Source: Deltaproteobacteria bacterium | GTDB taxonomy: Bacteria; Desulfobacterota; DSM-4660; Desulfatiglandales; Desulfatiglandaceae | Length of the DNA stretch: 8,002 bases | Assembly (NCBI GenBank): GCA_019307645.1 | Contig: JAFDJF010000080.1 | Location: 1-8,002, forward strand | Direction: 5' to 3' | In this document: piece by piece, positions 1-5,935 of the stretch | Numbering within the stretch: the first letter of the stretch is position 1 | How the letters are laid out: each line of letters starts with the position of its first letter | The notes under the pieces: generated by a model | What the model saw: the letters and a program-made list of their open reading frames with translations, nothing else | What the model was told of the DNA's origin: nothing | Databases searched by the model: none | Position numbers and translations under genes: made by a program

Positions 1-474
1 CACCTGATTTCTCTTTTGACCACGATGAAAGGTCTTCCGCTTACCTACAACAAGGATATGCAGGAAGACAAAGAGTCGTTGTTTGACGCGGTTGACACGG
101 TCGAAATCTGTCTTGATGTGATGTGCAGGCTTCTAGGTGAGGTCACTTTTGACGGCAAGAGATTAAAGGATGCCACGGAGAAAGGCTTTCTGGTCGCCAC
201 AGATCTGGCCGATTATCTTGTCCGTGAAGGTAGGACTTTTCGGGAAGCCCATGAGATTGTTGGGAAGATGGTCCTTTTTTCAGTGGATCAGGGAAAAGAG
301 CTTCATGATTTGACCCTTGCTGAGATGAGACGTTTTGAAAAAAAGATTAACAAGGAAGTCTACACATGGCTTGATCCGGCTTTGACCGTCAAAAGAAGGA
401 ATATTCCAGGGGGTACAGGACCTGACATGGTAAAACAAAGCCTGAAGAAGGCCAGAGAGGAGTTGAAGTCTTGA
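1..474 (+). CDS. argH: Argininosuccinate lyase, C-terminal part (5' end outside window)
   Basis: Argininosuccinate lyase splits argininosuccinate into arginine and fumarate, the last step of arginine synthesis in the cytoplasm. The frame is open from base 1, so the gene begins upstream; 157 residues remain of a protein usually about 460 long. The recognisable stretch is TTMKGLPLTYNKDMQED, the helix that follows the GSSxMPxKxN signature in this family, with the signature itself lying upstream of the window. The rest (DLADYLVREGRTFREAHEIV and the end at KKAREELKS) fits the helical C-terminal domain of ArgH, which helps form the tetramer. The TTG at 16 is internal and is not a start. The stop codon (472-474) overlaps the TTG start of the next gene, so the two are probably translationally coupled. 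Family assignment is secure; catalytic residues cannot be checked because they lie mostly outside. Confidence 0.95.
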   Translation, partial: HLISLLTTMKGLPLTYNKDMQEDKESLFDAVDTVEICLDVMCRLLGEVTFDGKRLKDATEKGFLVATDLADYLVREGRTFREAHEIVGKMVLFSVDQGKELHDLTLAEMRRFEKKINKEVYTWLDPALTVKRRNIPGGTGPDMVKQSLKKAREELKS

Positions 475-920
475 AACCGAGCCAGGGTGTAGTTCTTATT
501 CTTTTATTGGCCGTTTTTTTTGCCCCGGCAGCCTGCGGTAAGAAAGACCCGCCTTTTTTGCCCGCAAGGGATATGCCTTTTAAAGTTGAGAAGCTGAAGG
601 CAGAATGTAAAAATGGAGTCTTTCATCTGAAAGGGACAGTTGTTGATTCTCAGGGACGGGTGATGGATATGTCCGATATAGAAAGCTGCAGGATTTACCA
701 TGCCTGCTACCCCCTTGACAATCCGCCCTGTGAAGGATGTCCGATCGATTACGGGAAATTCAAAGAAATCACTGCCGAGGTTACCGCACAGGGCAAATTC
801 TCCTGCCGGGCTCCTGGAAAGAAAGGGAAGGGAATTCATTTTTTCAAGATCCGTTTAATCGGCCAAAAAAGAGAGATCGGCCCGTTTTCAGACAGGGCAA
901 AGCTGGTAATTGATGGTTGA
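471..920 (+). CDS. Small Cys-rich lipoprotein, LptM/YifL-like N-terminus, possible fibronectin-III-like domain
   Basis: This is a 149-residue predicted lipoprotein of unknown function. Residues 1-22 form a lipoprotein signal peptide: a short charged start, a hydrophobic run (VVLILLLAVFFAPA) and the lipobox PAAC with Cys22 as the lipidated residue. The mature start CGKKDPPFLPAR resembles the CGxKGPLxxP start of LptM (YifL), a gene that sits next to dapF in E. coli; here the gene also lies beside lysA-dapF. The rest is larger than LptM and ends in GPFSDRAKLVIDG, which looks like the last strands of a fibronectin-III-like fold. Residues 73-90 carry four cysteines (Cys73, 79, 87, 90), and Cys46 and Cys112 add a possible disulfide or metal-binding set. 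The start is TTG at 471, with AGAGAGGAG at 454-462 eight bases before it, overlapping the argH stop. Being a lipoprotein is well supported; the LptM and FN3 links are inference. Confidence 0.85.
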   Translation: MKPSQGVVLILLLAVFFAPAACGKKDPPFLPARDMPFKVEKLKAECKNGVFHLKGTVVDSQGRVMDMSDIESCRIYHACYPLDNPPCEGCPIDYGKFKEITAEVTAQGKFSCRAPGKKGKGIHFFKIRLIGQKREIGPFSDRAKLVIDG

Positions 921-957
921 TGCTCACCGGCATCGTTCTGATTCGGCGCTAAACTGT

Positions 958-1110
958 TACCTAGTGGCCACCCATAAATGAGGATTTTTGTTCAAGATCA
1001 AGGCATGCAAAAAAAATAACCGCAGGCATATAGTTGATATTCCGAGGATTATTTTTTGAGCATAACGCAGATATTGGACAAAAAGACCATTTATGGATGG
1101 GCACTACCTA
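958..1110. repeat. Palindromic MITE-like element, copy 1, with 6-bp target duplication
   Basis: The element itself spans 964-1104 (141 bp). It is flanked on both sides by TACCTA (958-963 and 1105-1110), a perfect 6-bp direct repeat typical of a target-site duplication. Its ends are inverted repeats: GTGGCCACCCATAAATG on the left, and GTGCCCATCCATAAATG when the right end is read in reverse complement (15 of 17 match). The match between arms continues, less perfectly, almost to the centre near 1034, so the transcript could form one long hairpin. It has no credible gene. A reverse-complement copy lies at 2395-2536. The compact size, inverted ends and duplication argue for a non-autonomous transposable element; the family and its helper transposase are unknown. 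Confidence 0.85.
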
Positions 1111-1128
1111 TCATCATTCGGAAAAATC

Positions 1129-2391
1129 ATGCACCATTTTCAATATATTGATAACGAACTTTTTTGCGAAGATGTTTCAGTGTCAGATGTGGCCCATAAA
1201 GTGGGCACACCTTTTTATCTTTATTCCCATGCCACATTGCGTCAGCACTTCAGGGCTTTTGACGATGCCTTTGCAGACATAAAACACATGACATGTTTTT
1301 CCATGAAGTCAAACTCAAACCTTGCAGTCCTGAAGCTTTTTGCACTGGAAGGAGGCGGCGTTGATATCGTTTCCGGAGGAGAGTTGTACCGGGCACTGAA
1401 GGCAGGGATAGCTCCGGCTAAGATCGTTTACTCCGGCGTGGGGAAAAGGGTCGAAGACCTTGAGTACGGCCTTGAATCGGGCATATGTATGTTCAATATT
1501 GAATCCACCCAGGAGATTGTAAAACTGAATGAAGTGGCCGGCAGACTCGGAAAAAAGGCGAGGATAGCCATCCGCGTCAACCCGGATGTGGATCCCAAGA
1601 CCCATCCGTACATTTCCACGGGGCTCAAAGAAAACAAGTTTGGCATAGACATCAATGAAGCGCCTGAGCGATATGCCATGGCTGCAGTCCTTGGCAACCT
1701 GGAAGTTTCGGGGGTTTCCTGCCACATCGGGTCGCAGTTGACGGAAGTGAGTCCCTTTGTGGATGCCCTGAAAAAGATAAAAGGTTTGATCTCAAAACTG
1801 GAAGAATCGGGCATTCAAATCAAGTCCCTGGACCTTGGCGGAGGACTGGGGATTACCTATGAAAAAGAAGAGCCCCCCCATCCCAGAGAATATGCTGATG
1901 CCATTAAAAGAGAACTGGGAACGGTCGACCTGACTCTGATCTTTGAACCTGGCCGGGTGATTACCGGTAATGCCGGGATTCTGGTTACAGCGGTTGTCTA
2001 CACTAAATCCGCAGCAGACAAAACCTTTTTTATTGTGGATGCAGCAATGAATGATCTCATGCGTCCAAGTCTGTATAATTCATATCACGAAATTCTTCCT
2101 GTGAAGAGTTCCGGCAGGCCAAAGGTCAAGGCCGATGTCGTTGGCCCCATATGTGAATCGGGAGATTTTTTTGCAAAGGCAAGGGAAATTGAGGCCTTTG
2201 AATCTGAAGAGTTGATGGCAATTATGAGCGCAGGGGCATATGGTTTCAGCATGTCTTCCAGCTACAATTCAAGACCTCGGGTTTGCGAGGTGATGGTTAA
2301 GGGGGACCGCTTTTACACCATAAGGGCCAGAGAGACCTATAAAGATTTAATCCGGGGAGAAATGATTCCTGATTTTATGGCGGATAATTAG
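1129..2391 (+). CDS. lysA: Diaminopimelate decarboxylase
   Basis: LysA is a PLP enzyme that decarboxylates meso-diaminopimelate to L-lysine, the final step of the pathway. Numbered from the ATG at 1129 the protein has 420 residues, the usual family length. The N-terminal alanine-racemase-like barrel holds the PLP lysine (Lys60 in CFSMKSNSN), His199 (SCHIGSQ), the phosphate-binding GGGLG loop (237-241) and EPGR (273-276). The C-terminal beta domain has CESGD (342-346), with the active-site cysteine donated across the dimer, and YNSRPR (379-384). A longer start at 1093 would add 12 residues (MDGHYLSSFGKI), but those bases run out of the palindromic element and its target duplication, so 1129 is preferred. 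Only a weak CGGA precedes 1129. The gene sits in the repeat-bounded gap between the lipoprotein gene and dapF. The stop TAG touches the second repeat. Function is certain; the start is likely. Confidence 0.97.
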   Translation: MHHFQYIDNELFCEDVSVSDVAHKVGTPFYLYSHATLRQHFRAFDDAFADIKHMTCFSMKSNSNLAVLKLFALEGGGVDIVSGGELYRALKAGIAPAKIVYSGVGKRVEDLEYGLESGICMFNIESTQEIVKLNEVAGRLGKKARIAIRVNPDVDPKTHPYISTGLKENKFGIDINEAPERYAMAAVLGNLEVSGVSCHIGSQLTEVSPFVDALKKIKGLISKLEESGIQIKSLDLGGGLGITYEKEEPPHPREYADAIKRELGTVDLTLIFEPGRVITGNAGILVTAVVYTKSAADKTFFIVDAAMNDLMRPSLYNSYHEILPVKSSGRPKVKADVVGPICESGDFFAKAREIEAFESEELMAIMSAGAYGFSMSSSYNSRPRVCEVMVKGDRFYTIRARETYKDLIRGEMIPDFMADN

Positions 2392-2394
2392 CTT

Positions 2395-2536
2395 GTGTCC
2401 ATCCATAAATGGCTATTTTGCCCAATCTCTGCGTCATGCTCAAATTTTAATCCTCAAAATATTTCAATATATTCCTGCGTTTAAAATTTTAGTATTCCTT
2501 GACCTTGAACAAAATATCTCATTTCTGGACGGACAC
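2395..2536. repeat. Palindromic MITE-like element, copy 2, inverted relative to copy 1
   Basis: A 142-bp imperfect palindrome begins three bases after the lysA stop. Its ends are GTGTCCATCCATAAATG on the left, and GTGTCCGTCCAGAAATG when the right end is read in reverse complement (15 of 17 match). The arms pair nearly to the AT-rich centre around 2466. Its reverse complement aligns along its full length with the element at 964-1104, sharing blocks such as TTTTGTTCAAG, TCAAGG, CGCAGG and GAGGATTA. The flanking hexamers TAGCTT (2389-2394) and TAGTCT (2537-2542) match at only four of six positions, so any target duplication has decayed. If it is one, the lysA stop codon TAG is part of it. A transcript would fold into a large hairpin between lysA and dapF, which could affect termination or mRNA stability; that role is inference. 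Confidence 0.85.
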
Positions 2537-2539
2537 TAG

Positions 2540-2562
2540 TCTGAACGAAAAGACCGTTCAGA
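2540..2562 (+). other. Short perfect hairpin upstream of dapF
   Basis: TCTGAACG (2540-2547) and CGTTCAGA (2555-2562) form a perfect 8-bp stem around a 7-base loop, AAAAGAC. It lies just after the palindromic element and before the dapF start. There is no run of at least five T directly after the stem, so it does not look like an intrinsic terminator. Its function is unknown; it could be a protein-binding site or a chance structure. Confidence 0.5.
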
Positions 2563-2566
2563 GACA

Positions 2567-2594
2567 ATTTTGGATTGTGAATTTTGAATTGTGG
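2567..2594 (+). repeat. Tandem 14-bp AT-rich repeat before dapF
   Basis: Two adjacent 14-mers, ATTTTGGATTGTGA (2567-2580) and ATTTTGAATTGTGG (2581-2594), differ at two positions, and a degenerate partial third copy (ATTTGAAAATGG) runs into the dapF start. The alternative GTG start at 2591 falls within the second copy. Such simple tandem arrays mutate easily in copy number. No function can be read from the sequence. Confidence 0.6.
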
Positions 2595-2602
2595 ATTTGA
2601 AA

Positions 2603-3427
2603 ATGGAAACAGTTGAATTCTGGAAGATGAACGGAAGCGGAAACGACTTTATTCTTATTGACAACAGAAAAGGACAGGTCAAGGATAAAGAAATGGGCCG
2701 CCTGGTGGAAAGGGCCTGTAGACGCAGGGAGTCAGTGGGCGCAGACGGCGTGATTTTTGTTGTGAATTCAGATCGATACGATTTCGGATGGCGCTTTTTT
2801 AATGCGGATGGCGGAGAGGTGGAAATGTGCGGAAACGGCGGACGCTGTGTTTCCCGTTTCGCCTTTTTAACGGGTATCGCCGGTCCCAGGATGACCTTTG
2901 AGACCCTGGTTGGCCCCATATCCGCTGAAGTAAACGGCCGCGTTGTGAAAGTACTTATGCCGGAGCCATCAGGTCTTTCCAGGGACCTGGATCTGGAGCA
3001 TCGGGAGGGCTGGGTAAATGTGGATTTTATCAACACAGGGGTTCCCCATGTGGTTGTTCAGGTTGAAGACCTGTTAAATCATTCGGTTTTTGAACATGGA
3101 AGGGATCTTCGATACCATTCTCACTTTTCACCTGAAGGGACAAATGCCAACTTTATGAATGTGTCAGGCCCGGACAAACTGCAGATCAGGACCTACGAGA
3201 GGGGGGTAGAGGATGAAACTCTGGCCTGTGGTACGGGCGCCATTGCCTGCGCCCTTGTGGCCTCGGTTCGCGGGGCGGTGAGCGGTTCACCGGTGAAAGT
3301 GGAGACCCGGTCGGGGGAAGAACTGACTATCCATTTTAAAAAAAAGGGTAATTCCTTTGAGCAGGTGGCGCTTGAAGGTAACACCTCAATCGTTTATCAG
3401 GCACAGCTTAATGAAGAGGCGCTGTGA
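2603..3427 (+). CDS. dapF: Diaminopimelate epimerase
   Basis: DapF is a cofactor-independent epimerase that turns LL-diaminopimelate into the meso form needed for lysine and peptidoglycan. From the ATG at 2603 the protein has 274 residues, normal for the family. It has the two mirrored domains with one catalytic cysteine each: Cys76 in EMCGNGGRC and Cys209 in LACGTGAIAC, the latter preceded by YERGVEDET. The N-terminal block FWKMNGSGNDFILIDN is typical and carries the substrate-contacting asparagine. A GTG at 2591 would add four residues (MDLK), but it lies in a tandem repeat, and the ATG places the conserved KMNGSGNDF close to the N-terminus as in other DapF proteins. No strong ribosome binding site is visible; GGA at 2593-2595 is the best. 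dapA follows after 31 bases, suggesting cotranscription. Confidence 0.97.
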   Translation: METVEFWKMNGSGNDFILIDNRKGQVKDKEMGRLVERACRRRESVGADGVIFVVNSDRYDFGWRFFNADGGEVEMCGNGGRCVSRFAFLTGIAGPRMTFETLVGPISAEVNGRVVKVLMPEPSGLSRDLDLEHREGWVNVDFINTGVPHVVVQVEDLLNHSVFEHGRDLRYHSHFSPEGTNANFMNVSGPDKLQIRTYERGVEDETLACGTGAIACALVASVRGAVSGSPVKVETRSGEELTIHFKKKGNSFEQVALEGNTSIVYQAQLNEEAL

Positions 3428-3458
3428 AGTATAGCAAACTTAAAGGGAGAAGGTTGCC

Positions 3459-4331
3459 ATGTTTAAAGGATCTATAGTTGCCATCGTGACCCCGTTCAAA
3501 GGAGGCGAGGTAGACGAGGAAGCCTATCGCGAACTGATAGAATTTCAGATCGAAAACAATACAAGCGCTATTGTGCCTTGTGGTACAACCGGGGAATCAG
3601 CCACATTAAACATCAAAGAGCACAACCGGGTTGTGGACATCGCTATTGATGCCGTTAATAAAAGGGTTCCGGTCATCGCCGGGACAGGCGGCAACAGCAC
3701 AAGTGAGGCCATCGAACTTACCGCCCATGCCAAGAAGGCCGGCGCGGACGCAACCCTTCAGGTAACCCCCTATTACAACAAACCGACCCAGGAAGGTCTT
3801 TATCTGCATTTCAAGGCGATTGCCGATGCAGTTGCACTTCCTCAGGTACTCTACAACGTACCGGGCAGAACCAGTGTTAACATGCTGCCTGAGACCGTAG
3901 CCCGACTGGCAAAATTTCCGGAGATTGTTGCGATTAAAGAGGCATCGGGCGATATTGGGCAGATGGCGGAAATAGTAAGGCTTGCAGGAGAGGATATAAC
4001 CCTGATTTCCGGTGATGATAATTTGACCCTGCCCATCCTGTCTATCGGAGGAAAAGGGGTTATTTCCGTAGTCGCGAATATCGTGCCCCGGGATACAGCT
4101 CATATGCTGGCGGCATGGGAAGACGGGAATTTAAAAGAAGCAAAGGAGATGTTTTTCAAGCTCTTTCCTCTTTGCCAGGCCATGTTTTACGAAACAAACC
4201 CCGTTCCGGTGAAGACATCCCTGGCACTTATGGGGAAAATCCGGGATGGACTCAGACTGCCCCTGGCCCCGATGGCCCCCGCCAATCTGGAAAAACTTAA
4301 GAAGGCGCTCCAGGATTATGGGATCTTGTGA
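3459..4331 (+). CDS. dapA: 4-hydroxy-tetrahydrodipicolinate synthase
   Basis: DapA condenses pyruvate with aspartate semialdehyde, the committed step to diaminopimelate. The 290-residue length matches the family. Key residues are in place: Lys160 in AIKEASGD forms the pyruvate Schiff base. Thr44 (PCGTTGES), Tyr106 (TPYYNKPTQEGL) and Tyr132 (LYNVPGR) form the catalytic triad, and Arg137 binds the aldehyde carboxylate. GGKGVISVVAN near residues 187-197 is the usual C-terminal barrel block. The ATG at 3459 has a good ribosome binding site, AGGGAGAAGG, a few bases upstream. It lies between dapF (31-base gap) and dapB (27-base gap) and so is probably in one operon with them. No lysine riboswitch or attenuator is visible ahead of it. 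In many bacteria the enzyme is inhibited by lysine, but that cannot be judged here. Confidence 0.97.
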   Translation: MFKGSIVAIVTPFKGGEVDEEAYRELIEFQIENNTSAIVPCGTTGESATLNIKEHNRVVDIAIDAVNKRVPVIAGTGGNSTSEAIELTAHAKKAGADATLQVTPYYNKPTQEGLYLHFKAIADAVALPQVLYNVPGRTSVNMLPETVARLAKFPEIVAIKEASGDIGQMAEIVRLAGEDITLISGDDNLTLPILSIGGKGVISVVANIVPRDTAHMLAAWEDGNLKEAKEMFFKLFPLCQAMFYETNPVPVKTSLALMGKIRDGLRLPLAPMAPANLEKLKKALQDYGIL

Positions 4332-4358
4332 GACCTGAACAGTTACGGAGAAACAAAC

Positions 4359-5162
4359 ATGACAAAAGCAATTGTTGCCGGTGCGGGCGGCCGTATGGGA
4401 AAACGGATCATTCATATGATCCACCAGAATGAGGGAATAGCCCTGGCAGGAGCCTTTGAACGGCCCGATCACCACGGTGTAAATGAGGATGCCGGGCTGG
4501 TGGCAGGCGTAGGTGAGCTGGGTGTCAAAATTTCAGGGTCTCTGGAAGACGTGATCGATCAGGGGGATGTATTGATTGATTTTACGGCCCCCCAGGCCAC
4601 CCTGGGAAACATCCGATCGGCTGCCCATCGGGGCCTGGCCATGGTCATTGGCACCACAGGGATAACCGGCGACGCCCTTGAAGAAGTTGAGAATCTTTCA
4701 CGCAAAATCAGGTGTGTCCTTGCCCCAAACATGAGTGTGGGGGTCAATGTGATGTTTAAAATTGCTGCTGAGATGGCTCGAATCCTGGGAAACGATTATG
4801 ACATGGAGATTCTTGAGGTCCATCACCGACAGAAAAAGGATGCGCCAAGCGGGACAGCCATGCGACTTGCCCACATACTGGCTGAAACCGCAGGACGAAA
4901 TCTGGAAAAAGTCGGGGTGTACGAGCGCAGGGGAATCATCGGAGAAAGGACCGATGATGAGATCGGCATACAGACATGGCGAGCCGGTGACATTACCGGC
5001 GAACACACCGTGATGTTTGGTGGTATCGGCGAGAGGCTGGAATTGACACACCGAGCCCATAACCGGGACAACTTCGCCCGGGGCGCGGTCAGGGCCGCCA
5101 TATGGGTGACGAAGCAGCCGGAAGGTTTGTATGATATGCAGGATGTTTTGGGACTTAAATAG
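4359..5162 (+). CDS. dapB: 4-hydroxy-tetrahydrodipicolinate reductase
   Basis: DapB reduces the DapA product to tetrahydrodipicolinate with NAD(P)H. The protein has 267 residues, typical length. The N-terminal Rossmann fold starts with the nucleotide-binding GAGGRMG (8-14) and continues with IDFTAP (73-78) and GTTG (98-101). APNMSVGVN (122-130) is the conserved hinge. The substrate domain carries EVHHRQKKDAPSGTA (153-167), where His155 is the catalytic acid/base and Lys159 the companion lysine, followed by RAGDITGEHTV and ELTHRAHNR. The ATG at 4359 follows a CGGAG site. The next gene, folK, starts 17 bases on. In many Desulfobacterota the aminotransferase dapL is found with this cluster; it is not in this position here. 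Confidence 0.97.
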   Translation: MTKAIVAGAGGRMGKRIIHMIHQNEGIALAGAFERPDHHGVNEDAGLVAGVGELGVKISGSLEDVIDQGDVLIDFTAPQATLGNIRSAAHRGLAMVIGTTGITGDALEEVENLSRKIRCVLAPNMSVGVNVMFKIAAEMARILGNDYDMEILEVHHRQKKDAPSGTAMRLAHILAETAGRNLEKVGVYERRGIIGERTDDEIGIQTWRAGDITGEHTVMFGGIGERLELTHRAHNRDNFARGAVRAAIWVTKQPEGLYDMQDVLGLK

Positions 5163-5179
5163 CGGAAATACATTCACCA

Positions 5180-5677
5180 ATGAGCAAAACAGCATATATA
5201 GGGATCGGTTCAAATCTTGGAGATAAACTTGTAAATTGCCTCAAAGCCATTGATATGGTTGATAATATCAAGGATTGCAGGATCACGGCCCAATCCGGTT
5301 TTTTCCGGACAGACCCAGTTGGGGTGGCAGGCCATGACTGGTATGTAAACGGCGCGATTTCTCTTGAGACTGACCTTTCAGCACATGAGTTGTTAAATAA
5401 TCTTCTTGCCATTGAAGCGAATCTGGGAAGAAAAAGAAACAAAAAATGGGAACCTCGTATCATTGACCTGGATATTCTACTTTTTGGACAGGATGTGACT
5501 GATGAAAAGGATTTGACTATCCCACATCCGTTAATGCATTTAAGAAAATTCGTACTCATGCCGATGGTTCAATTGGTACCGAACCTGATTCACCCGGTTC
5601 TGGGCAATACCATGGAAGGGTTGCTCAATAACCCGGCAGTGGAGGGGCAGACTGCAATCCCGCTGGAGGAGGAGTAG
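5180..5677 (+). CDS. folK: 2-amino-4-hydroxy-6-hydroxymethyldihydropteridine pyrophosphokinase
   Basis: FolK transfers pyrophosphate from ATP to the 6-hydroxymethyl group of the pterin precursor of folate, in the cytoplasm. The 165-residue protein starts with the family block AYIGIGSNLGDK (5-16). FFRTDPVG (41-48) and the W-Y-V-N-G-A segment (54-59) form the pterin pocket, and the signature WEPRIIDLDILLFG (90-103) holds the two magnesium-binding aspartates of DxD. IPHP follows at 113-116. The ATG at 5180 has only a weak purine-rich site upstream, so it may depend on read-through from dapB, 17 bases away. Its stop is immediately followed by the ATG of the next gene. Folate and lysine synthesis are not linked enzymatically; the clustering appears to be simple cotranscription. 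Confidence 0.96.
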   Translation: MSKTAYIGIGSNLGDKLVNCLKAIDMVDNIKDCRITAQSGFFRTDPVGVAGHDWYVNGAISLETDLSAHELLNNLLAIEANLGRKRNKKWEPRIIDLDILLFGQDVTDEKDLTIPHPLMHLRKFVLMPMVQLVPNLIHPVLGNTMEGLLNNPAVEGQTAIPLEEE

Positions 5678-5935
5678 ATGCGGCTTCTGATTTTCATTTT
5701 GCTGGCCTATGTGCTTTATCGTATCCTGCGGGGACTTATTTCACCGGTCCTGAAAGCCAAAAGTGGAGACAATGAGGGGACTGTTGATGTGATGGTTCAG
5801 GATCCTTCCTGCCAGACTTACATTCCTATGAGGGGTGCTAAAAGAAAGGTCATAGAGGGGAAGGAATATTACTTTTGCTGCAGAGAATGTTGTGAAAAAT
5901 TTGAACAAAAAACCAAGATAGGGGGGAGAACATGA
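5678..5935 (+). CDS. Small membrane-anchored YHS/TRASH-like metal-binding protein
   Basis: This 85-residue protein has no firm functional name. Residues 3-17 ([15 protein letters not shown]) form one hydrophobic membrane segment with no lipobox or clear cleavage site, so it is probably an N-terminal anchor. From residue 40 a small cysteine domain follows: [10 protein letters not shown] with Cys45, then [17 protein letters not shown] with Cys67, Cys68, Cys71 and Cys72. The pattern DPxC ... YYFC-xx-C-x-KF is that of YHS/TRASH domains, which bind metals such as copper or iron in other proteins; it is also like the small proteins named PP0621 family. The ATG directly abuts the folK stop and is preceded by a strong GGAGGAGG. 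The next gene overlaps by 4 bp. The fold assignment is reasonable; the metal and partner are unknown. Confidence 0.85.
   Translation: MRLLIFILLAYVLYRILRGLISPVLKAKSGDNEGTVDVMVQDPSCQTYIPMRGAKRKVIEGKEYYFCCRECCEKFEQKTKIGGRT

Noticed and set aside
921..1128. A lysine riboswitch or leader peptide ahead of lysA.
   Set aside because: The gap is mostly the palindromic element; no conserved riboswitch core or Lys-rich short frame is visible.
1034..1282. An 82-residue + strand open frame before and across the lysA start.
   Set aside because: It is out of frame with lysA, begins in the palindromic element, and has no ribosome binding site or recognisable motif.
964..2536. A CRISPR array or toxin-antitoxin module linked to the repeats.
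   Set aside because: There are only two inverted copies with a housekeeping gene between them, no regular spacers, and no candidate toxin or antitoxin.
2536..3036. A 166-residue minus-strand open frame over dapF.
   Set aside because: It mirrors the coding strand of a certain gene, has low-complexity Ser/Pro/Arg content and no supporting signals.
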